Assembly: GCA_963942565.1 (NCBI GenBank) | Contig: OZ012695.1 | Coordinates: 13,853,246-13,917,245, forward strand | DNA length: 64,000 nt | Reading direction: 5' to 3' | Source: Maea johnstoni | Lineage: Eukaryota; Annelida; Polychaeta; Spionida; Magelonidae | Shown here: in pieces, positions 32,474 to 44,485 of the stretch | Position numbering within the stretch: the first letter of the stretch is position 1 | Layout: every line of letters starts with the position of its first letter | Position numbers and translations under genes: made by a program | The notes under the pieces: model-generated | Told to the model about the DNA's origin: nothing | Database searches by the model: none | The model's input: the letters and a program-made list of their open reading frames with translations, nothing else

Positions 32474-33144
32474 GTGGAAGTGTGTCGAAAAAACAGGTAT
32501 AGGAGCCCAATCTTTAACTTGTTAGATGTTGCTATGATCTTTAGTGTTTTAAACTCTATACAAGATATGACTGAAGGCCTAATCACTATTGCATCAAAAA
32601 AGGCTTGGTCTACTCTCATATGGGAATGTGCATGGAAATTAGAGGATGCCAACTGGCATGCTACAAATACAATCTTAAAAGAAAGTGACTTGTTATGCCG
32701 CATAATAGGGGAGTCTCGTTATCTCACATGGTGGGCTATCAGTGACTTAGACTACAGGCTAGTATGTATGTGTGAGGATATGAGTAAGATATTTGCCATG
32801 CAAGTCTACTTAAAAGGGATGACTGCGGATTAAAAGGGTTGACCATGAGTAACAGGACATGCACTAACTGTGATGCTTACTGCATAGAAGATATTTTCCA
32901 TATTATTGCGCAATGTCTATATTATTGTAAAGAACGCGTTTTGATGTATGATGAAATATTCAGGAAGTGTCCAAATGTTAAAGCTATTTCTGAAGAGGAA
33001 AGTGCAAATGTAGTGTACTATCTATTGGGCAGGGAAATTCCTTCCATATGTGATGAGGAAATGCTATGTCTCTGGTGTACATCTGGTAACGCAATATCCA
33101 TAATGTACTGGAGGGCCATAGCAAGCAGGAAGGGCATAGGGTAA
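32474..33144 (+). pseudogene. LINE ORF2 C-terminus with CCHC-like cysteines
   Basis: Two frames continue the LINE protein: 32474-32833 and 32839-33144. The second contains CTNCDAYCIEDIFHIIAQC, a Cys/His cluster of the kind found at the C-terminus of many LINE ORF2 proteins. It is followed by CLWCTSGNAISIMYWRAIAS. A stop at 32831-32833 separates the two within the same element. These lie before the ATAAATACTT tail. Confidence 0.65.
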
Positions 33145-33410
33145 TTTAATTGCCCTCTGTCCATCTGACCCCCCTTTTGTGAGGGTAATTATGACACAAC
33201 CTGATTATTATTAATTATCTAGATGTCTGTATGCGCCCAGTAAAGAATTGCTGCGGATAAATAATGAGCAGTACATTCTATATCCTTATATATTTATTTG
33301 TAAATTGTATTTTATATGATATTTTGAATGTAAGTGATGTATATTTTATATCATTGATATAGTCAATAAATAAATACTTATAAATACTTATACTTATAAA
33401 TACTTATAAT

Positions 33411-33463
33411 ACTGTCAGACGTCTGGTCGACCGGTGCTGAAATTTAATGCCTGTACTGAGGTA
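33411..33463 (+). mobile_element. MITE-1, 3' part, after the LINE
   Basis: ACTGTCAGACGTCTGGTCGACC then GCTGAAATTTAATGCCTGTA completes the MITE-1 whose 5' part ends at 31388. The first four bases repeat the ACTG on the other side of the LINE. Confidence 0.8.
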
Positions 33464-34543
<1,080 letters not shown>

Positions 34544-34802
34544 TTATATATAAAATCATATGCCCTTGTGTACAAATATCTATGAATAAAATGTCACGTG
34601 AATGGGCCAAGAACATCAATTCGGTGCATACAGCTAACAAAGAGCATTTAGTTGACTTGGAAATAGTTTCCAAAAGCGCCAGCAGATGGGGCTTTTAATT
34701 GAGGGAGAGTGCTAGATCCCTGCCCTGATCAATCGTATGTACGGTCATACAGCACTGTTTATTTCGCAAATTTAACTTTTCTAATTAAGACATAACCTTT
34801 GC

Positions 34803-35940
34803 TCTGTGAGAATGCCTATTCAACAAAGAGCTTACATTGTAGAAGCTGTAGAAGCTATAGAATACTGCATCAGGACATGGATGTAATTTGGTGGAAAGTT
34901 CATCTTTTCCTAAATCTAGCTAGGTTAAGGTAGCACAGATGGGTGATGAGGACAGTGAGGATGAACTGCCACAGGCAGAGCCCTCATACATTAAGGGGGG
35001 CAGGCACAATACTGATCCCAGGGAGGCAGTGTTGACAGCAGATATAGTTGCCATGATTCAAACACTGCAAATGCAGATTGTGGCCCAATCTGTGGGGTGC
35101 ACGCTGTCACACAACAAACAGCCATCCAGTTCCTGCCCAGCTGATTCAGATAATCCATATGGAGGTGGTAATGATGGGGAGGAAGGAATGGGGTTTTACG
35201 TTGCTTTAAACAGCTTAGGTCATTTCCCGACGAGATAGAACCCCGGAACCGGGAAACATCCATACTCTTATCAATTGGTTCCATAGGGTACTTCAGTTGC
35301 AGAAGGACCATAGAAAGCCCTTCACAACACCGCACATTTACATAGCGACCAGGCCAACCCATCTGGGGATCCAGCAGAGACACACACCTGCAAACTCACA
35401 ATTGGGAGCCCTGTATTGTTACCGTAATGAGGCTAGGTGTTTGGTTGAACTGGAAATGATTGAGTTTGGGCAAATTAGGAACATAACATGTGGATACAGA
35501 ACTCCCAAGAGAAATATAACGTATACTACAGCTATGACTGTGAGGAATATATGATAATATAAGAGGGCAAAGGACTAGCCAGATAATTTTGCTTGCTACG
35601 AATATCTCAATACATATAATGATCATGTGTTGCTTGAAACGGTAGTTACTGCTCGAGATATACAGTGATTTACATCCATTTGGTGCTGCCCCCATTTGGG
35701 GGTTTTGGACACTAAAATCTGTCAAGATGATGAGAGTATGGTAAACCGTGTGAGATCTTTGGACTGGTCAATTGCTAGGAGGCGGCTGACCTCAGACATA
35801 AGACATATTCCTGGCCACTATAATTATGTAATTCCAAAGTGATGTTTAAAGTGATCTATCTATCAGTTCACTAGTGTATACAGTACTAGTGTAGGCAACA
35901 CGCTTGGTAATGCGATATGTGTTTGTTACATATTACGTTC
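34803..35940 (+). repeat. 1.13 kb direct repeat, copy A
   Basis: Starts TCTGTGAGAATGCCTATTCA and ends TTTGTTACATATTACGTTC. Copy B at 41072-42203 has the same ends and is nearly identical (about 98 percent by eye, with small indels). Flanks differ immediately outside on both sides. Copy A runs straight into the CR1/L2 ORF2 at 35941, so it may be that LINE's 5' UTR/ORF1 region. It lacks TG...CA termini and I see no flanking target duplication, so I do not read it as an LTR. Confidence 0.85.
34939..35238 (+). CDS. Possible LINE ORF1-like protein, copy A (100 aa)
   Basis: The frame opens MGDEDSEDELPQAEPSYIKG and contains a helix-like stretch AVLTADIVAMIQTLQMQIVA, then a Ser/Gly-rich segment. It is conserved in copy B (41208-41474), where the N-terminal 50 residues differ at two positions, one of them E to A. 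It lies 0.7 kb upstream of the CR1/L2 ORF2 on the same strand, the position of ORF1 in CR1-type LINEs. I do not recognise a domain, and an RNA-binding ORF1 role is only inference. A short ORF (34812-34886, 24 codons, MPIQQRAYIVEAVEAIEYCI) precedes it in both copies. Confidence 0.4.
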   Translation: MGDEDSEDELPQAEPSYIKGGRHNTDPREAVLTADIVAMIQTLQMQIVAQSVGCTLSHNKQPSSSCPADSDNPYGGGNDGEEGMGFYVALNSLGHFPTR

Positions 35941-38034
35941 AAGAGGAGGAAAGAAAAATCACTAGGCCAAGGACTTACTGTTGGGAGCCTAAATATCCAG
36001 TCTGTCAGGAACAAAACTGACATCATCAGGGATATTGTCATCAATCAAAACATCGATATCCTTTCCCTGACTGAGACATGGATTACCATCAAGGAAAAAG
36101 ATGACTTTTACGTGAAAGGACTGACATTCCCAGGCTATGAATTTAGCCACATACCGAGGCGAGGAAATCGTGGTTATGGTGGGGTGGGAGTACTACATAA
36201 GGCTTCCATTAAAGTAACCTGCTCTGACAAGTACAAGTCAGACAGTTTTGAGAATATGCTAATTCAGTTCAATACTGGGTCACGTTGCCTCAATTTGGTT
36301 ACCTTATATAGGCCCCCACCCAATCAGAAGAATAAATTCACCACCACACAATTCTTCGAGGAGTTCTCCACATTTCTTCAAGATAGGGTGACAAGCTCTG
36401 GTGATCTACTAATCGTAGGAGATCTGAACTTTCACCTTGATAAAAAGAATGACACTGCTACTCGGAAACTCACAGAGTTGCTGGAGTCATTCAACATCCT
36501 GCAGTTTGTGAATACATCCACTCATATGTCTGGGCACACACTTGATGTTATAATGTGTCGAGCTACAGACAACTTGATCCAAGAGGTCAAGGTGGGTGAT
36601 ATGATAACAGATCACAACCTACTGTTATGCACTGTCCACCATCCCAAGCCACACCTGCAGGAAAAGAAAATTGTGACTAGAAAACTCCGATCCATTGACT
36701 TGCCCAGTTTTAGGGAAGATATTGTGCAAGGGCTGAGGGTTAATGATCACAGTGAATCTGTTTCGGATATTCTTAACAGATACAATGTTCATCTTACCAG
36801 CGTCCTTGACAAGCACGCACCAAAGAAAGAGAAATCTGTTGTAGTTCGACCCATACAACCATGGTTCACGGATGAACTACATCAGGCAAAAAATGAAAGG
36901 AGGAAAGCTGAGAGACTGTGGCGAAGGACCGGCCTTACTGTTCACAAAGAAATCTACAGGGCTGAGAAGTGCAAGTATAATACTTTGCTACTAGACAGTA
37001 AAGCAACCTACTTCAATGAAAGAATCACAGAATGCGGTAATGACTCAAAAGCTATTTCAAAAATTATAGACGACCTTCTTTTTCGACACAAAACAACAAA
37101 ATTACCAGCGTATGGTTCTGCTCAGGACCTCGCAAATAGATTTGCAACATTTTTCAAAGAAAAAATTGACAAAATCAGAGATGAGCTACCTGATTGCTCT
37201 GACATTGACCTAAACATACCCCAGGATAAGCCTCCCTCAACTCTAAGTTTTCTTCAAACCACAACACAGGAGGAGGTATGGAAGATCATATGTAAATCTC
37301 CTTCGAAAAGTTGTACATTGGACCCGATACCCACTTGGATCATCAGGGATGCAAAAAATGAACTGCTTCCCACGATCATTGACATCATTAATGCCTCACT
37401 GAGGTCAAGTGAAGTACCTACATCTATGAAATCAGCTGTGGTCACCCCTCTGCTTAAAAAAGCTACCTTAGACCCTGAGATACTAAAAAACTACCGCCCT
37501 GTTAGCAACCTTTCCTTTGTATCAAAGGTCTTAGAGAGGGTGGTTGCTCAGCGACTGACAAGTTACATGACAGATAACAATCTACATGAATACCTTCAAT
37601 CTGCATATAAACCTGGTCACAGCACAGAGACAGCACTGGTGAAGGTACAGAATGACATTCTTACAAGCATTGACCAGCATGGAATTGTTATACTGATTCT
37701 TCTTGACCTAAGTGCAGCATTTGATACCATCGACCATGACGTGCTGTTTTCTAGAATGGAAAGCACTCTGGGTATAACAGGGCCAGCCCTTGAATGGTTC
37801 CGTTCATATCTTGGTGACCGTACTCTTCGAGTTCAGATAGATGATTCATTCTCCGCATCACAGGAAATCCTATGGTCTGTACCACAAGGATCAGTGTTGG
37901 GCCCTCTGCTCTTCCTGATTTACCTCCTACCCTTAGGAATACTGATAAGAAAGCATGGTCTAGAACTCCATGCTTATGCGGATGATACACAACTCTATAT
38001 CTCTATCAAACCTATCAATCAGCGTGTAGTGTTC
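35917..38034 (+). CDS. CR1/L2-group LINE ORF2 (endonuclease-reverse transcriptase), 3'-truncated
   Basis: An open frame of about 706 LINE-derived codons. N-terminal APE-type endonuclease: SLNIQSVRNK (N26), LTETW (E53), VGDLNFHLD (D169, N171) and TDHNLL (D232-H233). The reverse transcriptase follows with TPLLKKATLDPEILKNYRPV, SAYKPGHSTETALV, LLDLSAAFDTIDHDVL (about 597), [15 protein letters not shown] and YADD (about 687-690). LINE similarity stops at KPINQRVV (38034), where a minus-strand Tx1/L1 element begins; the frame continues by chance to 38238. The RT thumb and C-terminus are missing, so this copy is dead despite its long intact frame. ATG 35917 lies inside the 1.13 kb repeat; the true start is unknown. 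Confidence 0.85.
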
Positions 38035-40697
38035 AAATTTGTGAGTTTTAGACCACCTAAGTTCGGCAAAGTTTCCATAATTTCTTTTCTGAATTTAGGA
38101 TTTTTCTGGCACCATACGAAATTTCTAAACAATTGGTCTAGTCTATCCAGTGTCTCAATATTGGGGGATGGGAGGGACAACAGGATATGTGTCACCTTTG
38201 ATATTAATAAACTTTTAATAATTATAATTTTGCCGTAGGGAGTTAAATTTCTTGCATTCCATAGACTGATTAGCTTTTTAATTTCCCCTAGTTTCCCCTC
38301 TAAGTTTAACTCTGTTATATCATTAAATTTTGATATGTTATAAGTTATCCCAAGTGACGTAAATTCCTGTGTCCAGTCTAAGTTTAGATCGTTACATAAT
38401 GTAACCCCGTTGTCCCTCCAGGCCCCAATTTTTGACATCTTAGTCTTTTCCTTATTAACCCTCAAACCACTGATCCGCTCAAACTCCTTCAGAATCTGCA
38501 TACACATCCTAATATTATTTTCATTTGGTTTTAGAAATAATGTTGTGTCGTCCGCATATAGAGAAGTTTTATGTTCTTGTGTGTGTAGTGTGATTCCTTT
38601 TATTTCTGTGTTTTCCCTTATGGCCTCCGCCATTACTTCTGCTGCTATGACGAAGAGATAAGGGGACACCGGGTCCCCTTGTCTACACCCCCTACCTAAA
38701 TTGATTTGACTAGAAAGATTCCCATTTTGCAGTATTTTAGATGTTGTAACGATTTGATCCAATTTATTGTTTGTTTTCCAAAATTAAATTTTTTTAATGT
38801 TTTTGAAATAAATTGCCAGGAAATGGAGTCAAACGCTTTTTCAAAGTCGATTGACATTATTAAACCGTCTATACCCTTTTTATTACATTCATCAATTATG
38901 TCATATAGCAATCTCGAGTTTTCACCTATAAAACGGCCGTTCACAAACCCCTTTTGGTCCGTATGTATTATAGTGGGCAGAATATTTTTAATCCTATTGG
39001 CTATAATTCCTGAAAAAAAATTATAAACTGAATTCAGAAGTGTTATGGGGCGCCAATTTTTCAAAATGTTTCTAACTTTCCCCCCTTTCGGTATACAAGT
39101 AATAATGCCTTCTAATTGAGCCGGGTTTACTATGTTTTTGTTTCTATAGGAGTTAAGTAGTTTCATTAATAGTATTTTTATTGTGGGCCAAAAAACTTTA
39201 TAAAATTCATTACTATAACCGTCCGGGCCTGGACTTTTGTTATTTTTACTTTTTTTGACTATATTGCTTAATTCCTCTAAAGTAATTTCCTTTTCTACCA
39301 TTTCCCTATTTTGCTCATTTAGTTTAGGCAGTCTTTTTTTAATTGTTTTTAAAGAGGTTTCATCTATGTCTATACATTTTTTCTCAGAAAAAAGTTTCTC
39401 ATAAAATTTACGCATTTCTTCCAGAATTTGTTTTGGGTCATTTATCAATTTATTTCCATCCTTTATTTCTCTAATATGTTTCGAAATAAAATTTTTGTTC
39501 TCTAAATTCAAAAAAGAATTTGAGGGTTTTTCACCCAATTGACTTGTTTGCCATCTAGACCTTACTAGTGCCCCTTTCAATTTATGTTCCCTAATTTCTT
39601 CTAATTCCATTTTCTTATTTCTTAAAGTTTGGGTCCAATTTTTATTTCCTATCTCCTGTGCTAAAACCTTTTCCATTTCTAAAATCTCTTTTGTGAGTTT
39701 TGATTCTCTTTCTCTCTCTTTCCTTTTTTTATTTGCTGCATAAGTCATTAATAAATTCCTAAGTTGCGCCTGTAGAACTTCCCAAAAAAGTTCTTTTTCT
39801 ATTATGAAATCAATTTCAATATCTCTGAAATTATTTATGACAAATTCCTGACTATATGGGGTGCAGGCATATGTGCAAACTATTAGTTCTAATTCCTTTT
39901 CTATTTGGTCTTTTAATTCATTGTCATTCAAAAGCGAGTTGTTTAATTTCCAGTTACCTTTCCCCTTTTTGTGTTTACTAATTATCAGTTTTAAATTTAT
40001 TGGACTGTGGTCAGACCTATAGCTACTTTTAATTGAGGAGTCCCCGTAAATTTCTAATAATGATTCTGAAATAAGAAAAAAGTCTAGTCTTCCCATTTTT
40101 TTTATAAAAATACTGTTTCCATGTGTACTGTCTTAGTTCTAAGTGTGTATGCCTCCATATATCTAATAAATCTAGTTTGTTTTTGTAATTTTCCACTATT
40201 TGACTGGCTTTTGGATTATTCTGCTTTCTATAGTTGATAGTATCTTCTTGAAAATTGTTCACTAGATTCCAGTCCCCTGTTAAAATTAAGTTATTAATGT
40301 CCATGGATTCAATTTTGTCAAAAAGGTCTATGAAAAAATTTGGGGAATCATCGTTAGGTGCATATAAATTAATTAATAAAAACCTAGCTATATCTATTAC
40401 TTCTATATCCAAAATGATGAATCTACCATTGTCGCTATATTTTATGTTATGAATCTTGTGTTCAAAATTATTTTCAATAGCTATCAGAACTCCTCCTGAG
40501 TTCCTTTCCTTTCCTGATATAAAAAAGTTTACATTCCATTCGTTTTTTAATATATTCATATCTTCTTCCATAATGTGTGTTTCTTGTAAACACAATATAT
40601 TAATTTTTTCTTCCCTAGCTTTTTCAAATATATCTATCCTTTTCATTTTGTCACGCAAGCCTCTACAGTTAATAGATTCTATTTGAATTGTTTCCAT
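38035..40697 (-). pseudogene. Tx1/L1-clade LINE ORF2, 3'-truncated
   Basis: Minus strand, starting at 40697 with METIQIESINCRGLRDKMKR. The APE endonuclease shows LCLQETHI, NLYAPNDDS and LTGDWN, then a region with SYRSDHSPINL. The reverse transcriptase shows SPGPDGYSNEFYKVFWPTIK, LKNWRPITLLNSVYNFFSGI, IMSIDFEKAFDSISWQFISK, GRGCRQGDPVSPYLFVIAAE and LYADDTTLFLK. The frame shifts twice, near 40090 in an A/T run and near 38755. The LNWRPI and FEKAFDS pattern with GRGCRQGDP is typical of L1/Tx1 rather than CR1. Similarity ends at PNLGGLKLTNLN at the junction with the CR1/L2 frame, so about 300 C-terminal codons are absent. Confidence 0.85.
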
Positions 40698-41071
40698 TAT
40701 TGTCTAAATTTTGTAATCATTTTTAATATAATAAATTCAAGGAATTGTATATTGTGTTGTTGTGTGTGTTTTTTCTCCATATACGGACGTTTTTGTTCTG
40801 AAATCTTATCTCTCATTATGGTATTCCAATAGCAGTATGCAGACTCAGAAGGAAGACAAAAACCGATCGGTTTGTATGTATTTATAATAAATTTCAACAA
40901 GTCTGTTAGTATAACATGAACAAGAAATGCGCCAACCCAGTGGCAAAATACATAAATATAACCACAAAAACAACTGAACTGTAGGAACAAATACATATAA
41001 CATAAATTGAAACAAAAAAAAATATTGCTATTAGCGTCACTCTTGTTTCTAATATGCGATAATTCTTGAAT
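40698..41071. other. Possible 5' UTR of the Tx1/L1 element
   Basis: 374 bp between the Tx1/L1 ORF2 start (minus strand) and copy B of the 1.13 kb repeat. AT-rich, with no motif. It could contain the LINE 5' UTR or remnants of ORF1, but a 132-codon minus frame here shows no ORF1 signature. Confidence 0.35.
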
Positions 41072-42203
41072 TCTGTGAGAATGCCTATTCAACAAAGAGC
41101 TTACATTGTAGAAGCTGTAGAAGCTATAGAATACTGCATCAGTACATGGATGTAATTTGGTGGAAAGTTCATCTTTGCCTAAATCTAGCTAGGTTAAGGT
41201 AGCACAGATGGGTGATGAGGACAGTGCGAATGAACTGCCACAAGCAGAGCCCTCATACATTAAGGGGGGCAGGCACAATACTGATCCCAGGGAGGCAGTG
41301 TTGACAGCAGATATAGTTGCCATGATTCAAACACTGCAAATGCAGATTGTGGCCCAATCTGTGGGGTGCACGCTGTCACACAGCAAACAGCCATCCAGTT
41401 CCTACCCAGCTGGATCAGATAATCCATATGGAAGTGGTAATGATGGGAAGGAATGGGGTTTTACGTCGCTTTAAACAGCTTAGGTCATTTCCCGACGAGA
41501 TAGAACCCCGGAACCGGGACACATCCATACTCTTATCAATTGATTCCATAGGGTACTTCAGTTGCAGAAGGACCATAGAAAGCCCTTCACAACACCGCAC
41601 ATTTACATAGCGACCAGGCCAACCCATCTGGGGATCCAGCAGAGACACACACCTGCAAACTCACAATTGGGAGCCCTGTATCGTAACCGTAATGAGGCTA
41701 GGTGTTTGGTTGAACTGGAAATGATTGAGTTTGGGCAAATTAAGAACATAACATGTGGATACAGAACTCCCAAGAGAAATATAACGTATACTACAGCTAT
41801 GACTGTGAGGAATATATGATAAGATAAGAGGGCAAAGGAGTAGCCAGATAATTTTGCTTGCCACGAGTATCTCAATACATATAATGATCATGTGTTGCTT
41901 GAAAAGGTAGTTACTGCTCGAGATATACAGTGATTTACATCCATTTGGTGCTGCCCCCATTTGGGGGTTTCGGACACTAAAATCTGTCAAGATGATGAGA
42001 GTATGGTACCGTGTGAGATCTTTGGACTGGTCAATTGCTAGGAGGCGGCTGACCTCAGACATAAGACATATTCCTTGCCACTATAATTATGTAATTCCAA
42101 AGTGATGTTTAAAGTGATCTATCTATCAGTTCACTAGTGTATACAGTACTAGTGTAGGCAACACGCTTGGTAATGCGATATGTGTTTGTTACATATTACG
42201 TTC
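41072..42203 (+). repeat. 1.13 kb direct repeat, copy B
   Basis: Near-identical partner of 34803-35940 with the same first and last bases, but not followed by LINE ORF2. After TTACGTTC it enters unrelated DNA (GCTTCAGATTACTAATC). The two copies enclose 5.13 kb holding the tail-to-tail CR1/L2 and Tx1/L1 fragments. Confidence 0.85.
41208..41474 (+). CDS. Possible LINE ORF1-like protein, copy B (88 aa)
   Basis: The same frame as 34939-35238, starting MGDEDSANELPQAEPSYIKG. A small length difference near 41450 changes the C-terminus to KEWGFTSL. It has no ORF2 downstream. Function unknown; see copy A. Confidence 0.35.
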   Translation: MGDEDSANELPQAEPSYIKGGRHNTDPREAVLTADIVAMIQTLQMQIVAQSVGCTLSHSKQPSSSYPAGSDNPYGSGNDGKEWGFTSL

Positions 42204-42667
42204 GCTTCAGATTACTAATCTAACTTGATAATGCTACGAAACTGCATCACGATAACATTCGTTACACATTTTAGAAAATGTATCTAGTGAGTAATGTAAT
42301 TTGTAAATTAAAACCCCTTTTATATGAGAAGCGACCGGACAATAGTGATGATGCTTGTGTTCTTTTACACGCGCAAATGTCGTCTCAGGGGTGACAACCT
42401 CGTTGACTATACTTAACCCTAGGGACCGGGTTGAATGACCGACACACTGACTTAAGCTCCGGCGTGGACACTCAACACTACCTTAGATGAATAGAACAAT
42501 GGATTGGTCGCCACAGACCGTTTGGCCTATAGTGAAGCCCTGGACACACGTAATCTCGCCAAATTCAGCCTCAGAGTGACGTCATTAGGAGACAACGACC
42601 AATGTGGGCTCTCGTACGAGTTGGTTTGAATGTCATTAAACACTCTTTCCGTGCATTAACCTATATT
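42204..42667. other. No recognisable feature
   Basis: Anonymous sequence between the direct repeat and the fold-back cluster. Confidence 0.4.
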
Positions 42668-42768
42668 TATCACACAGTGGGGCAGTATTGACTCTTTTAG
42701 TATGTTATCAGTAATAATACACTGCATTTCTGGCTTCTGATTGGTCAATACTGCCCCACTGTGTGATA
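42668..42768. repeat. Fold-back element with 24 bp stems
   Basis: TATCACACAGTGGGGCAGTA (stem 42668-42691) is mirrored by TACTGCCCCACTGTGTGATA (stem 42745-42768), perfect over 24 bp with a 53 nt loop. The loop contains GGCTTCTGATTGGTC, which recurs in the second fold-back at 42982-43130. Confidence 0.8.
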
Positions 42769-42981
42769 CTGAATTTTAAACCACGAGCAAAGCGAGTTTG
42801 TTCGAAAGTCATTAAACACGAGTGAAGTTCTCTAACACATTAAGCAACTAGTATCCACTACATGTACAATGATGGCTTCTGATTGGTCTCGCCTAACCGA
42901 CTCCTTATTTTGCCCTATTGTTTATTACTCTTAACTTCTCATAGTGGACTTTGTGGAATCTCATAATCTGCTCATGCCGTA

Positions 42982-43130
42982 CTTAACAGAAATAATACAC
43001 ATCACGGAAGCCAGTGGCTTCTGATTGGTCCATACTGCTCCACTGTGTGCTAACACTACTTGACACACACTTGGGCAGTGTGGACCAATCAGAAGCCTGA
43101 AATGCTGTGAACTATTTCTGATAAAATGCT
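42982..43130. repeat. Related fold-back element, second copy
   Basis: GGCTTCTGATTGGTCCATAC (from 43016) is mirrored by GTGTGGACCAATCAGAAGCC (to 43097). Beyond the stems, AGAAATAATACACATCAC pairs imperfectly with GTGAACTATTTCTG. It shares ACTGC.CCACTGTGTG with 42668-42768, so this is a small family of palindromic MITEs. Confidence 0.7.
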
Positions 43131-44369
43131 GCAAGAGTTGATTCTGAATAATAGAAAAGTCCCATAATAATTCTGATAAAATACTTCAAGATCATATTCT
43201 GTTATTTCACACTGTCCCATTGTATTATCTTAGATGAGCAGACACACGTGATTGACATTGGTGGAATTATTGTAAGAAGCCACAGCAAAAAATAAGAAAA
43301 AAAACAGCAAGAATAATCAGAAGACAACATGACTGACACATGATTAGTGCTAAATTTGCTAGAGCGCGGAAAGAGTGTTTTATGAATTTAGAAAAGTTAA
43401 TCACGAGTAAAGAGAATTTGCTTGGAAATCACAAGATAAAAAAACGACTCGGAATCATTGACTTTCACAAGAAAGGTAGAGTTGAAATCGTTGATTTTCT
43501 TTGTTAAAAGCGCATTGTCTTTTGATTAAATCCTGTCTGTCTACATAAATCCTGAGAGTATGCCTAGCAATTTATATCTGTATGTTTATTGGAAATGGTA
43601 CGAAATCATACGCTATACAACATTAAATGTTTCTTGACATGACTAAAATACGCAAACAAATATATCAAACATACTAACTCTAACTTACCTAAGCACATAA
43701 AGCAGTGACAAAATTCATGAATCGCAAATTTAAGTAAATGCTAGTACATGTAGTGTTACGGTTGCACATGTCGATGGGGTTGATTTGTGAATATAGGGGC
43801 ATTTTGAGACATTTGAATATTTGAAAGCCTACACCCTTATATTCTCATAATCAGACCATCTGTAACTATCTAGACCGTCACTGAGCAGAGTAAGAAAAAC
43901 AATTTCTCCCACTAAGAGGCCTACATTATGTGTAGAAAACCCATAAAGATATTGTTATCTTAGCAAACCGTTTTCGTCGTTAAGTATAACGTGTAGGTCA
44001 TGATAAAAACCTGCAAAACTTCCATGAAACTGATCGTCCATGTATGTACCGTAGAATTCAGTCGTATTCCCAAACGTTGATAACAAAAATGAACGAATAA
44101 CATGTTTTAAAAGGCGCTAAATCCGGATCTAGTAAACACAGATAACTTTCTGCTGCCCAAACAGTGAACCCAGCAGTGGCGCGCGTGCACTTAAACAAGC
44201 GTCACGTACACGATCTAGGGCTAGTTTCCAAGGAGAGCAAAATGGTGCACGTCACAATACACGTGTTACCATTGTTGAATTAGCGCAAAGGCGGCCTTTT
44301 GATGACTAAGTGTAGGTAGCTTATTCGCGGTAAAACGCGTATATTTCTCCTTTTGATCGTGGGAGAAAC
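43131..44369. other. No recognisable feature
   Basis: Anonymous sequence; a partial third fold-back relic may sit near 43140-43210 (CTGATAAAATACTTCAAG, CACACTGTCCCATTG). No gene-like frame. Confidence 0.4.
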
Positions 44370-44485
44370 AGGTTCCATCACTCGTGGATGGAAAGGGAAG
44401 GTATTTTACACGAGTGAGTGCTGTTGTGTCTTGGGAGGAGGCGTGCCTTCTCTACTTCCTTTTCCATCCACGAGTGATAGAACCT
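44370..44485. repeat. Hairpin with 31 bp stems
   Basis: Left stem 44370-44400 begins AGGTTCCATCACTCGTGGAT. Right stem 44455-44485 ends ATCCACGAGTGATAGAACCT. Only two mismatches occur in 31 bp; the loop is 54 nt. It could be a short palindromic MITE or a structured RNA. Confidence 0.75.

Larger units (their letters stand above)
31389..33410 (+). mobile_element. 5'-truncated LINE inserted in MITE-1
   Basis: About 2.0 kb of non-LTR element, plus strand. It begins inside the reverse transcriptase domain and ends in imperfect copies of ATAAATACTT (33366-33410), a simple-repeat 3' tail. ACTG directly before (31385-31388) and after (33411-33414) is a target-site duplication within the MITE-1 sequence. 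The clade is not resolved by eye; the CCHC-like C-terminus and YADDLAMAT suggest a Jockey/I/CR1-like group. Confidence 0.85.

Noticed and set aside
35917-38238. A single 773-residue protein
   Set aside because: LINE similarity ends at 38034; the last 67 codons are the antisense of the Tx1/L1 ORF2, so the C-terminus is fortuitous.
34803-42203. LTR retrotransposon with 1.13 kb terminal repeats
   Set aside because: No TG...CA ends, no flanking target duplication, no protease, RNase H or integrase between the repeats. The interior proteins are CR1/L2 and Tx1/L1 LINE types.
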